In this document: one piece after another, positions 8,901 through 17,040 of the stretch
Numbering within the stretch: the first letter of the stretch is position 1
How the letters are laid out: every line of letters starts with the position of its first letter
Virus record (IMG/VR): IMGVR_UViG_3300022074_000247
Location: 1-30,017 of that record
Length of the DNA: 30,017 nucleotides
Reading direction: 5' to 3' (one strand)
DNA from: a virus
The notes under the pieces: generated by a model
What the model was told of the DNA's origin: nothing
What the model saw: only the letters and a program-made list of their open reading frames with translations
Databases searched by the model: none
Made by a program: the position numbers and the translations under genes

Positions 8901-11900
8901 AACGAGTATTTTGAATTTACGCAAGAAGACCTAGACCTGCTTCCTGATTACCTGCGCGAAGACGCTGTAGTTGGTCTCGACATACCCACACATCCTGTAA
9001 TTGGTAACTTGTTAAGACAAGGTAAGTTAGTGGAAGCGCTCCGGGCGCTACAAGCTACATCTCCTAGCTCACGCGTATCGCAGCTTGCGGGTGCGTTGGC
9101 TAAAGTCACTGGCGACACCAAGGTAGAAGTTAAAAAGTTTGTCACTGACGAAGCTGGCAACCCTGTGGCTGGCAAGTTTGATCCTGTGACCAACACAATA
9201 ACGCTCGACGCAGAAACTGGTATCACTCCACATACACTTCTGCATGAGATGACACACGCTGCAACGTCACAGACATTGGCTAACAAGTCACACCCGCTGA
9301 CTAAGCAACTTACCAAACTATTTAATGACGTAAAGGACTCGCTCGACACCGCGTACGGATCGCAGAGCGTAGACGAGTTTGTAGCAGAGGCGTTTAGCAA
9401 CCCAGAATTTCAACAGACATTAGGGGAAATAAACGTAAAGGGCGAGCCTATCAGCGCCTTGCAGAGGTTCTTTAACTCTGTAGCCAACGTGCTGCGCCGT
9501 GCAATGGGTATGCAGACAAAGCCTGTAGACTCTGCATTGAATCAAACAGACCAGCTGATTGAAGCCATGCTTGCTCCTGCACCGGAGTCTCGCAGTGCTG
9601 GCAAACTTTATATGCAGGCCATGGTGCCAGCCAAAGCTAAAGCGCTCATTGATAACATGGTCAAGAATACTCCCACATGGGATGCTGCAGGCGTAAAACG
9701 TGTAAAACAAATTCTTGAAGACAGATTCCCTGACTCCGCAAAAAACTTCATGCTTGGGTTACTTCCTATTAACGCGCTAGTGGACGTTGCAAAAGCTCGT
9801 ATACCCATGGCGGCTAAACTTGAGCAACTGACGTTTGAAGCAAGCGGCAAGATCACTGAAATGAACAACATGATTGAGCCAGTGGTCAAGCGCGTATCTG
9901 CGTGGGGAAGCAAGAACCCAGACAAGCTGGATGCTTTCAATAACGTGATATACACCAGTACGTTAGAGCAGGTTGACCCATCCAAGCCCAGCAGCAGCTA
10001 CACTGGAGAAAAGCTGGATGCGTGGAAAGCCATGCAAAAAGACTGGAACTCGCTTGGGGATGAGGGAAAAAATCACTACAAGTCCATGCGTAATACCTAC
10101 AAAAAACTTTACGACGACATGGGCAAGATTCTCAAGAACAAGATCGACGAGGGCATATCTGACGAACCCACACGTAAAAAAGTATTTAAGGAGGTATACA
10201 ACGCTCTCTACGACAATGGCGTCATTGAGCCTTACTTCCCGTTGACGCGTAGTGGTAGTTACTGGCTGTCCTACAGCGCGAGAGACCCACGCACGGGCAA
10301 CATGGAGTTTTATGTCGAGGCGTTTGAGACTAAGGCGGATCGCACCGAAGCAGAGCGGGTTATGAAAGCAGATCCTGATGCTGACGCTAGAGACTTTGAA
10401 CCATTCTCTAACTTGTCAGAGGTCGGCTACGACAAAGCACCGCCTACATCTTTCGTCAACGATGTGCTTGAGGTAATGGAGACCAACAAAGTCGATCCTC
10501 AAGTCAAAGAACAGGTAATGCGGCTGTTCCTTGATTCACTTCCAGAGAGATCGTTTGCGCAGTCATTTAGAAATCGTAAAGGCACTCTGGGATTTGAGCG
10601 AGATGCCATCGGCGCACTTCGCAAGAGAACCAGCTCTTTGTCACGGCAGCTTGTACAAATGGAGTATGGGCAAAAGATATCAGCCCTGCAAAACGAAATA
10701 CGAGAACATGTTAAGACTGTAGAGAAAAACAACGACACTGCCGTGCTTTTAGCTAACGAGTTAGATCAACGTGCAGATTGGGCTAAAAACCCCAACGTGG
10801 AAAACTGGGCGCAAGCACTTACAACTGGCGGGTTTATCATGACCCTCGGTGCAAACATATCATCTGCTATAGTCAACTTCTCACAACTACCAATGGTGGT
10901 AATGCCCTACCTTGGCGGTAAGCATGGTTATTCTGAGACCTTGAAGGCCACAGGTAGAGCCATGCGCGTGTTTACCAACAGTGGTATCAAACGCACCACA
11001 GAAACAATCGGACCTGACGGCAACATAAAAGAGACAACGTCTTCTACACCGTCACTGGATAACTATGACTTTGACTCCCCCAATACGCCAAAAGAAGCTA
11101 GAGAGTATAAGGTATTAGCTGAAGTGGCATCACGTATGGGGCAACTTAATCGTTCAATAACTTACGATCTGTTGGATATGGATCGCATAGACAGCCCAAT
11201 GAGAAAGATAGGTGCTGTATCAGGCTGGATATTCCACCACGGCGAGCGTTTAAATCGTCAAGTGGCACTGATGACCGCGTACGATCTAGAGCTAGGTGCG
11301 ATGCGCAAGGCTGGCAGAACTATAGATGATGCGGCAAGAACAGAAGCCGCCATGGAAGCCATAAAAATAACTGAACTTACCAACGGCGGTGCTATCGCCA
11401 CTGGCGCACCTAGGTATGCGCAAAAAAGTTTTGGTAAAGTTATGTTCCTGTTCAAGCGCTTTGGCATATCTATGACATATCATCTTGCTAAATTAGCCAA
11501 AGAAGCAATTAAAGGCTCTCCCGCAGACAAGCTGGTCGCACGTAAGCAGTTAGCAGGCACGGTTGGTATGGCGGGAATTATCGGCGGTGCGCAAGGACTC
11601 CCGCTTGTAGGAGCTATTGGCTCAGTCATAGACCTCATATTTGGTGACGAGGATGAAGATGATTTCGACACCACAATGCGTAAGTTTTTAGGTGAAGGTT
11701 TCTATGGAGGTCTTGGTAACTATCTGTTCGGTGTAGATGTAGCGAGTCGTATGGGACTGTCTGATCTCATCTTCCGTGATCGGCTGGTGCAAAAAGACCA
11801 GAGCTTATTCTACGATGCCATTGAGATGGTTGGTGGGCCTGTAGTAGGAACCGCACTAAACATGGAACGTGGACTAAAAATGATCGACGAAGGCAATGTA

Positions 11901-12416
11901 GAGCGCGGCGTTGAAGCAATGTTACCAGCAGCCATACGTAACATACTGAAAGCTCATAGATTTGCTACCGAAGGCGCTAACACGCTGCGTGGTGATCCTA
12001 TAGTTGGTGATATTGGTGCAGGGCATGTATTCGGACAGTTGATGGGTTTTGCTCCGGCAGCGTATACCAAGCAGCTACAAGAAAATGCGCGGCTCAAACG
12101 AAGGGAGCGATCCGCTGGAGATCAGAAAAGCACGCTATACAAAAGGTATTATGTAGCAGCTAGGCACGGTGACGCCGCCGAAATGAAAAAGATCATGAAA
12201 GAAATAGCTGAATACAACAAGAAGTTCCCCTCCACTGCGATTACAAACAAATCGTTTAGTCAATCCATGAAGGCACACCAGCGCACCACGGCAAACATGC
12301 ACCACGGCATTGTAATCAATCCTCGGATGCGAAACGAGCTTATGGAAAATGCAGCGGAGTACGACGACACGATTACGGTGTGGCAGGACTTGGGTATCGT
12401 AGACCCTGCAGGTTAA
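5904..12416 (+). CDS. Giant polyvalent internal virion-type protein with HExxH metallopeptidase motif
   Basis: 2170 residues, starting at an ATG preceded by AGGA. N-terminus: two YSIKG units and SEAQVIAAI, a start style common in phage internal proteins. Residues ~125-300 are hydrophobic and Ala/Gly-rich, with EAGQEGTSAILQN. A Pro/Glu linker carries ELF..(E/T)DLG repeats and QLDLF twice (364-368 and 600-604). A Lys/Ala tract (~740-785) resembles the tail of histone H1. After a charged helical region comes LLHEMTHAAT (H1114, E1115, H1118) with DEFVAEAF at 1157-1164, which would supply a third zinc ligand: a zincin-type peptidase signature. The C-terminal ~900 residues are mostly helical with one membrane-like stretch (GMAGIIGGAQGLPLVGAIG). 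By family knowledge this is the layout of polyvalent proteins that enter the host with the DNA. Ejection and protease activity are inferred, not shown. Confidence 0.75.
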   Translation: MPTYSIKGVDGKTYSIKGPEGLSEAQVIAAIQSELRREEDQRLQSDLEEKQRAAIAALYGQQEEEDAGFFENIATGFGAGAVDVGELAALGGATLLDEEAELATRKRIQSVADALRPEGGDEESITYNLSKALGSIAGVAAPAALAAAAAPAALTTAVGTGIAGLLSVGAGAGEASERARAAGATEEERSAAALRGAPIGALEILPLGRALKFIDIPVFTKFIDRLGPDPVQGFTDYLKNAGLTGALEAGQEGTSAILQNLNERGYNKEAEILGGVLEEAGYGGGAGAILQILADGKRGISRARAKKDAEGGGEPTPEEIQGELFEGEDLGTAPVQPAPTPAQEELFPDTDLGRAPERTGDPDQLDLFAPRAPQPEAVQPDMVEEAESAQLREIIDADETAQIQAMLDADAKAEAELRQEQETRAASETETIAGRLDTQQQQATEQRRTTILQDVIENTPTRQEDTLTKNFARALETAGIANTQPNQSETRVIKRAIDVQRAERPAPVEEPEVEPKQFQVVDGKRVPRTEVPFVPERLTAAQTRNVTKKDMDDLGIKPAAPVRKRIEGKDVTTPEVQQELKAYANLPAAPKEAKEKIGEQLDLFAPRGDVRQDQQRPVRTRDDAGTDRASFTPAGQPRVGSPDTARTPAPTERGLGDTGVSSARPTRRTAGRTTPLEPITPKVTTADVQPIAEAPKALVPPEQFSDDALRAAAERGDPVVIGGRDVVAEAKEKEAPTEGVAKKAVPTKRVAAKKAAPKKAAAKKAAAKKVAPKKAATKTKKEIQKQVKGQQLEETVASPAVREESSRLEFYTSKFKEAPKATFVNKDGDAESVSLDVNTTEADDTKILDLLKTQIPAQQSKKKGTETTERAEARAAQIYFRKQENPNDALEVIAHEISFADKQFRATKDMSDGERAYFAETGSERARMALRWVRKNLDANTNKSVDKLLEMQQQSLADSVRKENTKVDFVETERKQAKEQKLKEKLLEQDERQRRKEAENEYFEFTQEDLDLLPDYLREDAVVGLDIPTHPVIGNLLRQGKLVEALRALQATSPSSRVSQLAGALAKVTGDTKVEVKKFVTDEAGNPVAGKFDPVTNTITLDAETGITPHTLLHEMTHAATSQTLANKSHPLTKQLTKLFNDVKDSLDTAYGSQSVDEFVAEAFSNPEFQQTLGEINVKGEPISALQRFFNSVANVLRRAMGMQTKPVDSALNQTDQLIEAMLAPAPESRSAGKLYMQAMVPAKAKALIDNMVKNTPTWDAAGVKRVKQILEDRFPDSAKNFMLGLLPINALVDVAKARIPMAAKLEQLTFEASGKITEMNNMIEPVVKRVSAWGSKNPDKLDAFNNVIYTSTLEQVDPSKPSSSYTGEKLDAWKAMQKDWNSLGDEGKNHYKSMRNTYKKLYDDMGKILKNKIDEGISDEPTRKKVFKEVYNALYDNGVIEPYFPLTRSGSYWLSYSARDPRTGNMEFYVEAFETKADRTEAERVMKADPDADARDFEPFSNLSEVGYDKAPPTSFVNDVLEVMETNKVDPQVKEQVMRLFLDSLPERSFAQSFRNRKGTLGFERDAIGALRKRTSSLSRQLVQMEYGQKISALQNEIREHVKTVEKNNDTAVLLANELDQRADWAKNPNVENWAQALTTGGFIMTLGANISSAIVNFSQLPMVVMPYLGGKHGYSETLKATGRAMRVFTNSGIKRTTETIGPDGNIKETTSSTPSLDNYDFDSPNTPKEAREYKVLAEVASRMGQLNRSITYDLLDMDRIDSPMRKIGAVSGWIFHHGERLNRQVALMTAYDLELGAMRKAGRTIDDAARTEAAMEAIKITELTNGGAIATGAPRYAQKSFGKVMFLFKRFGISMTYHLAKLAKEAIKGSPADKLVARKQLAGTVGMAGIIGGAQGLPLVGAIGSVIDLIFGDEDEDDFDTTMRKFLGEGFYGGLGNYLFGVDVASRMGLSDLIFRDRLVQKDQSLFYDAIEMVGGPVVGTALNMERGLKMIDEGNVERGVEAMLPAAIRNILKAHRFATEGANTLRGDPIVGDIGAGHVFGQLMGFAPAAYTKQLQENARLKRRERSAGDQKSTLYKRYYVAARHGDAAEMKKIMKEIAEYNKKFPSTAITNKSFSQSMKAHQRTTANMHHGIVINPRMRNELMENAAEYDDTITVWQDLGIVDPAG

Positions 12417-12440
12417 AAAACCCCCCGCCGAAGCGAGGGG
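12415..12440 (-). terminator. Strong leftward rho-independent terminator
   Basis: On the - strand the sequence reads CCCCTCGC-TTCG-GCGGGGGG followed by six T: an eight-pair stem (one T-G wobble), a UUCG tetraloop and a U-tract. It lies 52 bases past the last leftward gene and abuts the stop of the rightward giant gene. On the + strand the stem has a C-A mismatch and no T-run, so it is much weaker in that direction. Confidence 0.85.
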
Positions 12441-12492
12441 TATAGTCTAGGGAGAAATGACAGTACGGAGGAAACCTGTCCAAAACACATTA

Positions 12493-12708
12493 TCATGTGA
12501 TTCTCCAGACACGCAACCCCAATATGTTGTTCTCTATCGTAACCCTAGTCTCTACCCGCCAATCTTTTTCCGCAGTTATACGTTTGATCTGGCTTTTTGC
12601 TTCTTCTGTATTGATGCACGGGATGAAGATAGATGCGTTTATAACCATCTTCTTCCAGTTTATGACGATCTTGACGCCATCAGGATCTAGATCGTCAGTC
12701 CTTAACAC
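12493..12708 (-). CDS. Small conserved-looking phage protein, last gene of the leftward operon
   Basis: 71 residues from a GTG start that overlaps the end of the primase gene by 14 bases, with GGAG about ten bases upstream. The protein looks like a compact alpha/beta fold: DPDGVKIVINWKKMVINAS, then IFIPCINTEEAKSQIKRI, then WRVETRVTIENNILGLRVWR. I have an impression of similar small phage proteins with a SVFIP..NT motif and a GxRVWR ending, which argues against a chance frame, but I cannot name a function. The terminator at 12415-12440 follows directly. A 77-residue + strand frame across the same bases is considered its shadow. Confidence 0.7.
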   Translation of the reverse strand: MLRTDDLDPDGVKIVINWKKMVINASIFIPCINTEEAKSQIKRITAEKDWRVETRVTIENNILGLRVWRIT

Positions 12709-15499
12709 CGTCTAACTTCTCCACAGAACAATCCACAATAATAACATCCGTTGGGGGTAAGTTCATGTGCGTGCCTTTACTCAACCGCATCTTAGACTTC
12801 TTGGCCCCCAGCTTGGTTTTGAGGTCGTGTATGAACGAATTATAGTTTATCTGTTGTTCACCACACCATGCTTTCAGTGGCTTCGGTATCAGGTACGCAC
12901 GCTTTAGATCTGTTTCGTAACGAGCAACTAACTTTCCTCTTGGTAGTGCTTCTGGAATTACAACCGACTCAGCATCCGTGCCTTGCTTGCGCAGATCGTC
13001 TGTACTCTTAATCCACAGTACGTTGCTCCAATGCTCGTGGATGTAGTCGTTAAGCACTTCTTCTACGCCTACACTCATATCTTCGACTTGCCGCTTGTTC
13101 TCCTTTAGCTGCTCTACACCCCACCGAAACACTTTCTTAGGGTCATAATCCACAAGCCCTGCCCGCTTTGCAAGTATAAGTCCTGCGACAGTGGCGGATA
13201 CAAGCACAGACCAGAACCTGTTTTCTGCGGTCAGACTAGCTTCGGCGTCCACTCTGGACTGCACCTTTGCTAGCAGTTTCTTTGCGTCATCTAAGTTGTT
13301 CAACAGGTACTGAACGTATTGGATACCTGCGTGACCGTAGTTGTCCTGTATTGCTGCAGAAAACTTATCGGTCTCTTCTTTTGTCTCAAAGTGCATACGC
13401 TTCACACGGCACTCCAAGATGCGCTGTGCTTCTGCCTTGGGCATGGCCTTTATAATGCTGATACGCTCAACGATGCTGGTGTTACCCGTGGTTACAGACA
13501 ACAGACTCCATGCCTCTCCCCGATGCCGCTCGGTATTACTACCACTAGCCATGCGTCCACGTTGTCTGCCGCCTGTAAGCTGATATGCAAGATTACTAAG
13601 TTCTCTGCCGTGTGCGTTGGTCAACTCATCCATGTACAATGGCAGGTTGTGGTACACCTCACCCCTGTTCATCTTGGTATTGTAAGTATCACGTTCTGTG
13701 GTTATCAGGTCTTCGGGTTTGCCCCACACGGACACCCCTGCTTCCATAGCCGTGGTCTTACCTACACCAGAGTCCTTACTGTATATATGCAACGCCGCGC
13801 ATTTGATGGGCGAGAACTGCATCAGAACGGAACCAAATGATGTGCCAACTACAAACTGATGTAATTCAAAACCATCACGGTTGTAGAAGTTCAGAGTCTC
13901 TTTCCACTTCTCCATCGTACCGCGTGGTTCAAACGACGCAAACAAACCTGCTGTCTGCGTGGATGGCGGGTTGAACTCGACCTTGTCTTTGAACACTTCC
14001 TGATTACCAAGCACAAAAGAACTGCCGTCTTCGTCAGTCCAACCAAACTGTCTGTGTGCCTGATCCGCAGTGCTGCTAGCCTGTAGTTCGTTAACCCATG
14101 TTGTTGTGTATGTCATAAGCTCATCCATCTTTGTAACTGCCACGCCTTGCATGGACATGTGTTTACGAAACTCCTCTCTGGAAGTGGCGGCAGTCAGCGG
14201 CAAGGTAAACTCACGCACCCCATCTCGCGGTAGATGTAGCCGCATTACGACAGCTTCACCCAGCTCCACGTCGCGTAGTCGTCTAACAACATATAAGTCG
14301 TTATGGTATATTACCTTCTCATCAGGATCTCCGTCGCTGTTAACAGTCCTGATGTATACCCCGCCGTTTGCGCCACGGAAGTAGGGTCGCGGGTATTGAG
14401 GGATTACGTACTGGTTTACGGGCTTGTTCGGGAGGTTCTCCGCAGGGGCTTCGATTATGTTGTCTTCCCCAGTGGCCTCACGTATCCGCTTGCCCAAAGA
14501 TATGGGCGATTTTATCTTGCCCCAGTGTGGGCAGTCCGTGCATATACCAGCCTCATACTCGTCAAACGTATTGCACAGATACGGTCCTTTTATGAGGTCT
14601 ATCTTCTTCTGTGTCGCGTCCGCGCTGTAGTCAGGGTGGTTCTTAGATATCGCGTACGCAGCTTCGCTAGCATCAGTGCAGAACTTGGCTATGGACAACC
14701 CCGCCCGCCACATAGGCTCGGTGCAATCAGACTGATGCAACATAATATTTCGTAACTGCGCACACCCCCTGCCAGCCTGTGTCTTGCGCAGTATCTCACG
14801 AAACGTGCTTTCCATATTGCTGTTCAGAGTTGTCGTGACCGCATTGTTGCCGTCAGGCACGTATCGCTTTGGCGTAGGTATAGGGTCATCCCCTAACAAC
14901 TCAGAGAACGCGTCAAAATCCACAGGCTTTATAGTGTTCTCAAAGAAGAAGCCCACAGGGGCTGGTGGCGTGTCCTTGTGATTGTGGGTGGTAGGTATAC
15001 GCAACACCCGCGCAGCGTCCGCTGTGACCGCAGGATCAGCCAGCAAACCATGGTCTGCGCATAGCTTCTTCAATCGCTCTGCTACAGGTAGCCAATCGTC
15101 TAGCGCCACTGCGTCTTGCAAAGGCCAGTAAACATGCACCCCACGTCCAGAGTTCACCATAACAGGTTTGGGTAAGGACAGCTTCTTACAGAACAGCTTC
15201 AGCGCACTGATAGCATCTGCCTGTGTCGCATAGTCTTTGCTTGCGCCACAATCCAGATCAAGAAAAACAGAGTTCAAATGCTTTACGTTATCAACCTTAC
15301 GTGACCCTGCCTCGTTGAACGTAGCCAGAGCGTAGTACGCGTCGTAACCTTCCGCGTCTAGATTTTGCGCGGAGTCCACCACTTGATCTATTGAGCCGTA
15401 GAATTTTTGCACCCTACGGTCATCGCTGGTGCGGGAAGCAAATACGCAGTAGTAACCTTCGTTTGCCAACACCGCCTTTAAAAAAGTTTTCGTTTCCAT
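12695..15499 (-). CDS. Primase/helicase (AEP-like primase plus P-loop ATPase)
   Basis: 934 residues from ATG 15499 (METK); an upstream in-frame start adds 11 residues, and neither has a clear ribosome-binding site. The N-terminal ~200 residues hold FLDLDCG (D81, D83) and NSGRGVHVYW (117-125), the acidic and SGRGVH-type motifs of archaeo-eukaryotic-type primases in phages and plasmids. A central region has a cysteine pair (CTDCPHWG). The C-terminal half contains a Walker A motif, SGVGKTT near residue 578, and YMDELTN as the Walker B site; this resembles DUF927-type or superfamily 3-like helicase ATPases. The protein should unwind and prime phage DNA alongside the polymerase, SNF2 helicase and SSB in the same operon. 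Primase identity is confident; the helicase class is less so. Confidence 0.85.
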   Translation of the reverse strand: METKTFLKAVLANEGYYCVFASRTSDDRRVQKFYGSIDQVVDSAQNLDAEGYDAYYALATFNEAGSRKVDNVKHLNSVFLDLDCGASKDYATQADAISALKLFCKKLSLPKPVMVNSGRGVHVYWPLQDAVALDDWLPVAERLKKLCADHGLLADPAVTADAARVLRIPTTHNHKDTPPAPVGFFFENTIKPVDFDAFSELLGDDPIPTPKRYVPDGNNAVTTTLNSNMESTFREILRKTQAGRGCAQLRNIMLHQSDCTEPMWRAGLSIAKFCTDASEAAYAISKNHPDYSADATQKKIDLIKGPYLCNTFDEYEAGICTDCPHWGKIKSPISLGKRIREATGEDNIIEAPAENLPNKPVNQYVIPQYPRPYFRGANGGVYIRTVNSDGDPDEKVIYHNDLYVVRRLRDVELGEAVVMRLHLPRDGVREFTLPLTAATSREEFRKHMSMQGVAVTKMDELMTYTTTWVNELQASSTADQAHRQFGWTDEDGSSFVLGNQEVFKDKVEFNPPSTQTAGLFASFEPRGTMEKWKETLNFYNRDGFELHQFVVGTSFGSVLMQFSPIKCAALHIYSKDSGVGKTTAMEAGVSVWGKPEDLITTERDTYNTKMNRGEVYHNLPLYMDELTNAHGRELSNLAYQLTGGRQRGRMASGSNTERHRGEAWSLLSVTTGNTSIVERISIIKAMPKAEAQRILECRVKRMHFETKEETDKFSAAIQDNYGHAGIQYVQYLLNNLDDAKKLLAKVQSRVDAEASLTAENRFWSVLVSATVAGLILAKRAGLVDYDPKKVFRWGVEQLKENKRQVEDMSVGVEEVLNDYIHEHWSNVLWIKSTDDLRKQGTDAESVVIPEALPRGKLVARYETDLKRAYLIPKPLKAWCGEQQINYNSFIHDLKTKLGAKKSKMRLSKGTHMNLPPTDVIIVDCSVEKLDGVKD

Positions 15500-15523
15500 A
15501 ACTAACACCATAACCGAAAGACA

Positions 15524-15574
15524 CTGCGGCAAGGGTGTCGGTACACACCCGTTTCAGCCTTGGCCTAGCCGCAG
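15524..15574 (-). promoter_or_regulatory. Structured leader upstream of primase gene
   Basis: The 89-base gap between the SSB and primase genes, read leftward, has an outer stem CTGCGGC (15568-15574) with GCCGCAG (15524-15530). Inside is a six-pair hairpin GGGTGT/ACACCC (15545-15550 with 15533-15538) and a GGCCAAGGC element. The primase start is 25 bases downstream. It could be a translational control element or an RNA processing site. There is no T-run, so it is not a classical terminator. Confidence 0.45.
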
Positions 15575-15588
15575 TACAGTATGGTGGT

Positions 15589-16281
15589 TTAGTCGTCCCA
15601 GTCGTCGATGATGGAACTTAGATCGTCACTGCCTTGCGCAGGTGCAGAGGGGGCGGCTTTTTTAACCGTCTTCTTGGGTTCCTCTACTGGCGCTTCGGAC
15701 GTATCAGCAAATGGATTGTCGTCATCTTTTGGGGCGACTTCAAACCCGTCTACTGCTTTGAATGGTGACTGCTCCTCCATAGGTTTAAGGTCGATAACCT
15801 GCACTGCGCGTAGACGGAGCGATACTCCTGTCCCCATTGATCCGTGATATGGGACAAACGCGATAGCAATGTTAACCGTACTTCCCGTGGTCAGCAAGAA
15901 ACCATCGTCTAACTTCACACCCTTTGCATCGTACTGCGCGGGCTTGTCTGTAGCTTCTGCCCCATACGCACCCTTGAGTTTTGCTTTGTAGGTGTATGTG
16001 CCATCCTCGTCCTTCTTGAAGGGCATGGACAACTTCTCAGGCCAATCAGAGTTCTCTGCCTGACGTGCCGCGTACGCAACTTTCATACGCTTATACAAGT
16101 CTTTCGCTTGTTCTTCCGTCATACGGAACTGGATAGTATACGCTGCGCCATCATCAAACACATCACAAGGCACGGACTTCTTCACTTTGGGTGAAGCGTC
16201 ATACTTGTAAGTCTGGTTAATCCGAGGCCACAGGGCTTCCACATTTTCTATGTTGTGGTTCATGTTTACAGTTTCAGACAT
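15589..16281 (-). CDS. Single-stranded DNA-binding protein, gp2.5-like
   Basis: 230 residues, with GGGAG six bases before the ATG. The N-terminal ~170 residues contain beta-rich stretches (YTIQFRMT, YTYKAKLKG, VNIAIAFVPYHG, GVSLRLRAVQVIDL) fitting an OB-fold. A Pro/Ala/Lys linker follows, and the protein ends in an acidic tail, SSIIDDWDD. An acidic C-terminus is the hallmark of phage and bacterial SSBs, used to recruit polymerase and helicase, and the DUF2815/gp2.5-like layout matches. It is encoded directly upstream of the primase/helicase and in the same operon as the polymerase, so it most likely coats single strands at the phage fork. Confidence 0.8.
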   Translation of the reverse strand: MSETVNMNHNIENVEALWPRINQTYKYDASPKVKKSVPCDVFDDGAAYTIQFRMTEEQAKDLYKRMKVAYAARQAENSDWPEKLSMPFKKDEDGTYTYKAKLKGAYGAEATDKPAQYDAKGVKLDDGFLLTTGSTVNIAIAFVPYHGSMGTGVSLRLRAVQVIDLKPMEEQSPFKAVDGFEVAPKDDDNPFADTSEAPVEEPKKTVKKAAPSAPAQGSDDLSSIIDDWDD

Positions 16282-16298
16282 ATCATTCTCCCGATGTC

Positions 16299-16589
16299 TT
16301 ATTGGTCTTCATCAAGTAGTTCTAGCAGGTCAGCATCCTCGTCCGTTGCCACTTCTGGCTCCGCCACTGGCTCTACCATAACCTCATCCTCATCATCGTT
16401 GATGTCGGGCGCGGTCTTCTTCGTGGTAAGTGCCTCAGATATGTCGGGGATGCAGAACCTGTATGTATTGCCTACACGGATGTAGGTCTCTTGTGGGATC
16501 TGCTCCTGACGCACCCAAGCACGTATCGTAGACACAGAAACACTAAAGTGTTTTGCTACATCTTCAATGGGTACATACTTTGCTTCCAT
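16299..16589 (-). CDS. Small HTH DNA-binding protein with acidic tail
   Basis: 96 residues. The start overlaps the previous stop (TAATG), with GAGGAA upstream. Residues ~5-55 form an excisionase/MerR-type helix-turn-helix: VPIEDVAKHFSVSVSTIRAW, then a wing with YRFCIPDI. The last ~35 residues are almost entirely acidic, ending in LLELLDEDQ. HTH_17-type proteins serve as excisionases, transcription factors or recombination directionality factors. No integrase is visible here, so a regulatory or replication-associated role is more likely. It is the only clear stand-alone DNA-binding regulator in the window and so the first candidate to bind the 17-bp palindromes. That link is inference only. 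Confidence 0.75.
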   Translation of the reverse strand: MEAKYVPIEDVAKHFSVSVSTIRAWVRQEQIPQETYIRVGNTYRFCIPDISEALTTKKTAPDINDDEDEVMVEPVAEPEVATDEDADLLELLDEDQ

Positions 16590-16981
16590 TATTTCTTCCT
16601 CACAGCTATTGAATATTCCGAGTCGATGTTCAAGCCATCTGGCTTTGACTCAGGGTTCTCTTCCAAAAACTGTTTAAGGTTTGTCTGGTTAAGACGTTTT
16701 TCCAACAACTCAGGCACCTGATGCTCAACGATAAACGCGTGCATCTTCTCCCAGTCGTTAGTCCAATACTTTTGCTTTACAGACCTGTAAAACAGTCCTT
16801 CGGAAGTTCTTACACTCTCGACATTGTGCGCGTTGCAGTAGTCGAGCAGTCCTTGCTTGACCCTCTCTAGTTGCCGAGAGAGGACAGAGTCTTTCTCCTT
16901 GTAGTCAGCTGACAGCTTCGCCCGTTCTTCGCGGATTTTTATGTAAGCCTTCGTCAACTTATCAGCGGTAATATCACTCAT
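16589..16981 (-). CDS. Phage protein of unknown function, N-terminal coiled coil
   Basis: 130 residues from ATG 16981, chosen because AAGGAG stands six bases upstream; a start at 16999 would put that site inside the gene. The N-terminal half is a charged helix likely to form a coiled coil (TKAYIKIREERAKL through LSRQLERVKQGLL). It is followed by VESVRTSEGLFYRSVKQKYW and a C-terminal helical region with DWEKMHAFI and LLEKRLNQTNLKQFLEENP. This pattern is familiar from many phage replication clusters without assigned function. A partial sigma70-like promoter lies just upstream, so the gene may be transcribed separately, together with the HTH, SSB and primase genes. Confidence 0.7.
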   Translation of the reverse strand: MSDITADKLTKAYIKIREERAKLSADYKEKDSVLSRQLERVKQGLLDYCNAHNVESVRTSEGLFYRSVKQKYWTNDWEKMHAFIVEHQVPELLEKRLNQTNLKQFLEENPESKPDGLNIDSEYSIAVRKK

Positions 16982-17011
16982 ACCGTTCTCCTTAGACATG
17001 TTGTTTGATAC

Positions 17012-17040
17012 AATCTAGTGACGGTATGTGTGTTAGTCAA
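17012..17040 (-). promoter_or_regulatory. Possible internal sigma70 promoter
   Basis: Read leftward: TTGACT (17035-17040), a 17-base spacer, then TAGATT (17012-17017). The -35 matches five of six consensus bases and the -10 matches four of six. It sits in a 51-base gap, overlaps the end of the SNF2 gene and faces the gene starting at 16981. Activity is unproven. Confidence 0.4.

Noticed and set aside
12457-12690. 77-residue + strand frame with a fair ribosome-binding site (GGGAGAA before ATG)
   Set aside because: It lies opposite the better supported 71-residue - strand gene and its product has no protein-like pattern (Cys, Tyr and Phe scattered). It is most likely a shadow frame.
13319-13840. 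173-residue + strand frame inside the primase gene
   Set aside because: Opposite a gene with clear primase and ATPase motifs; composition (Cys, His, Leu) and lack of start signals mark it as a shadow.
16299-16589. Excisionase with a nearby integrase and att sites
   Set aside because: The fold is excisionase-like, but no integrase is in the window and the 33-bp direct repeats are too close together to be att sites.
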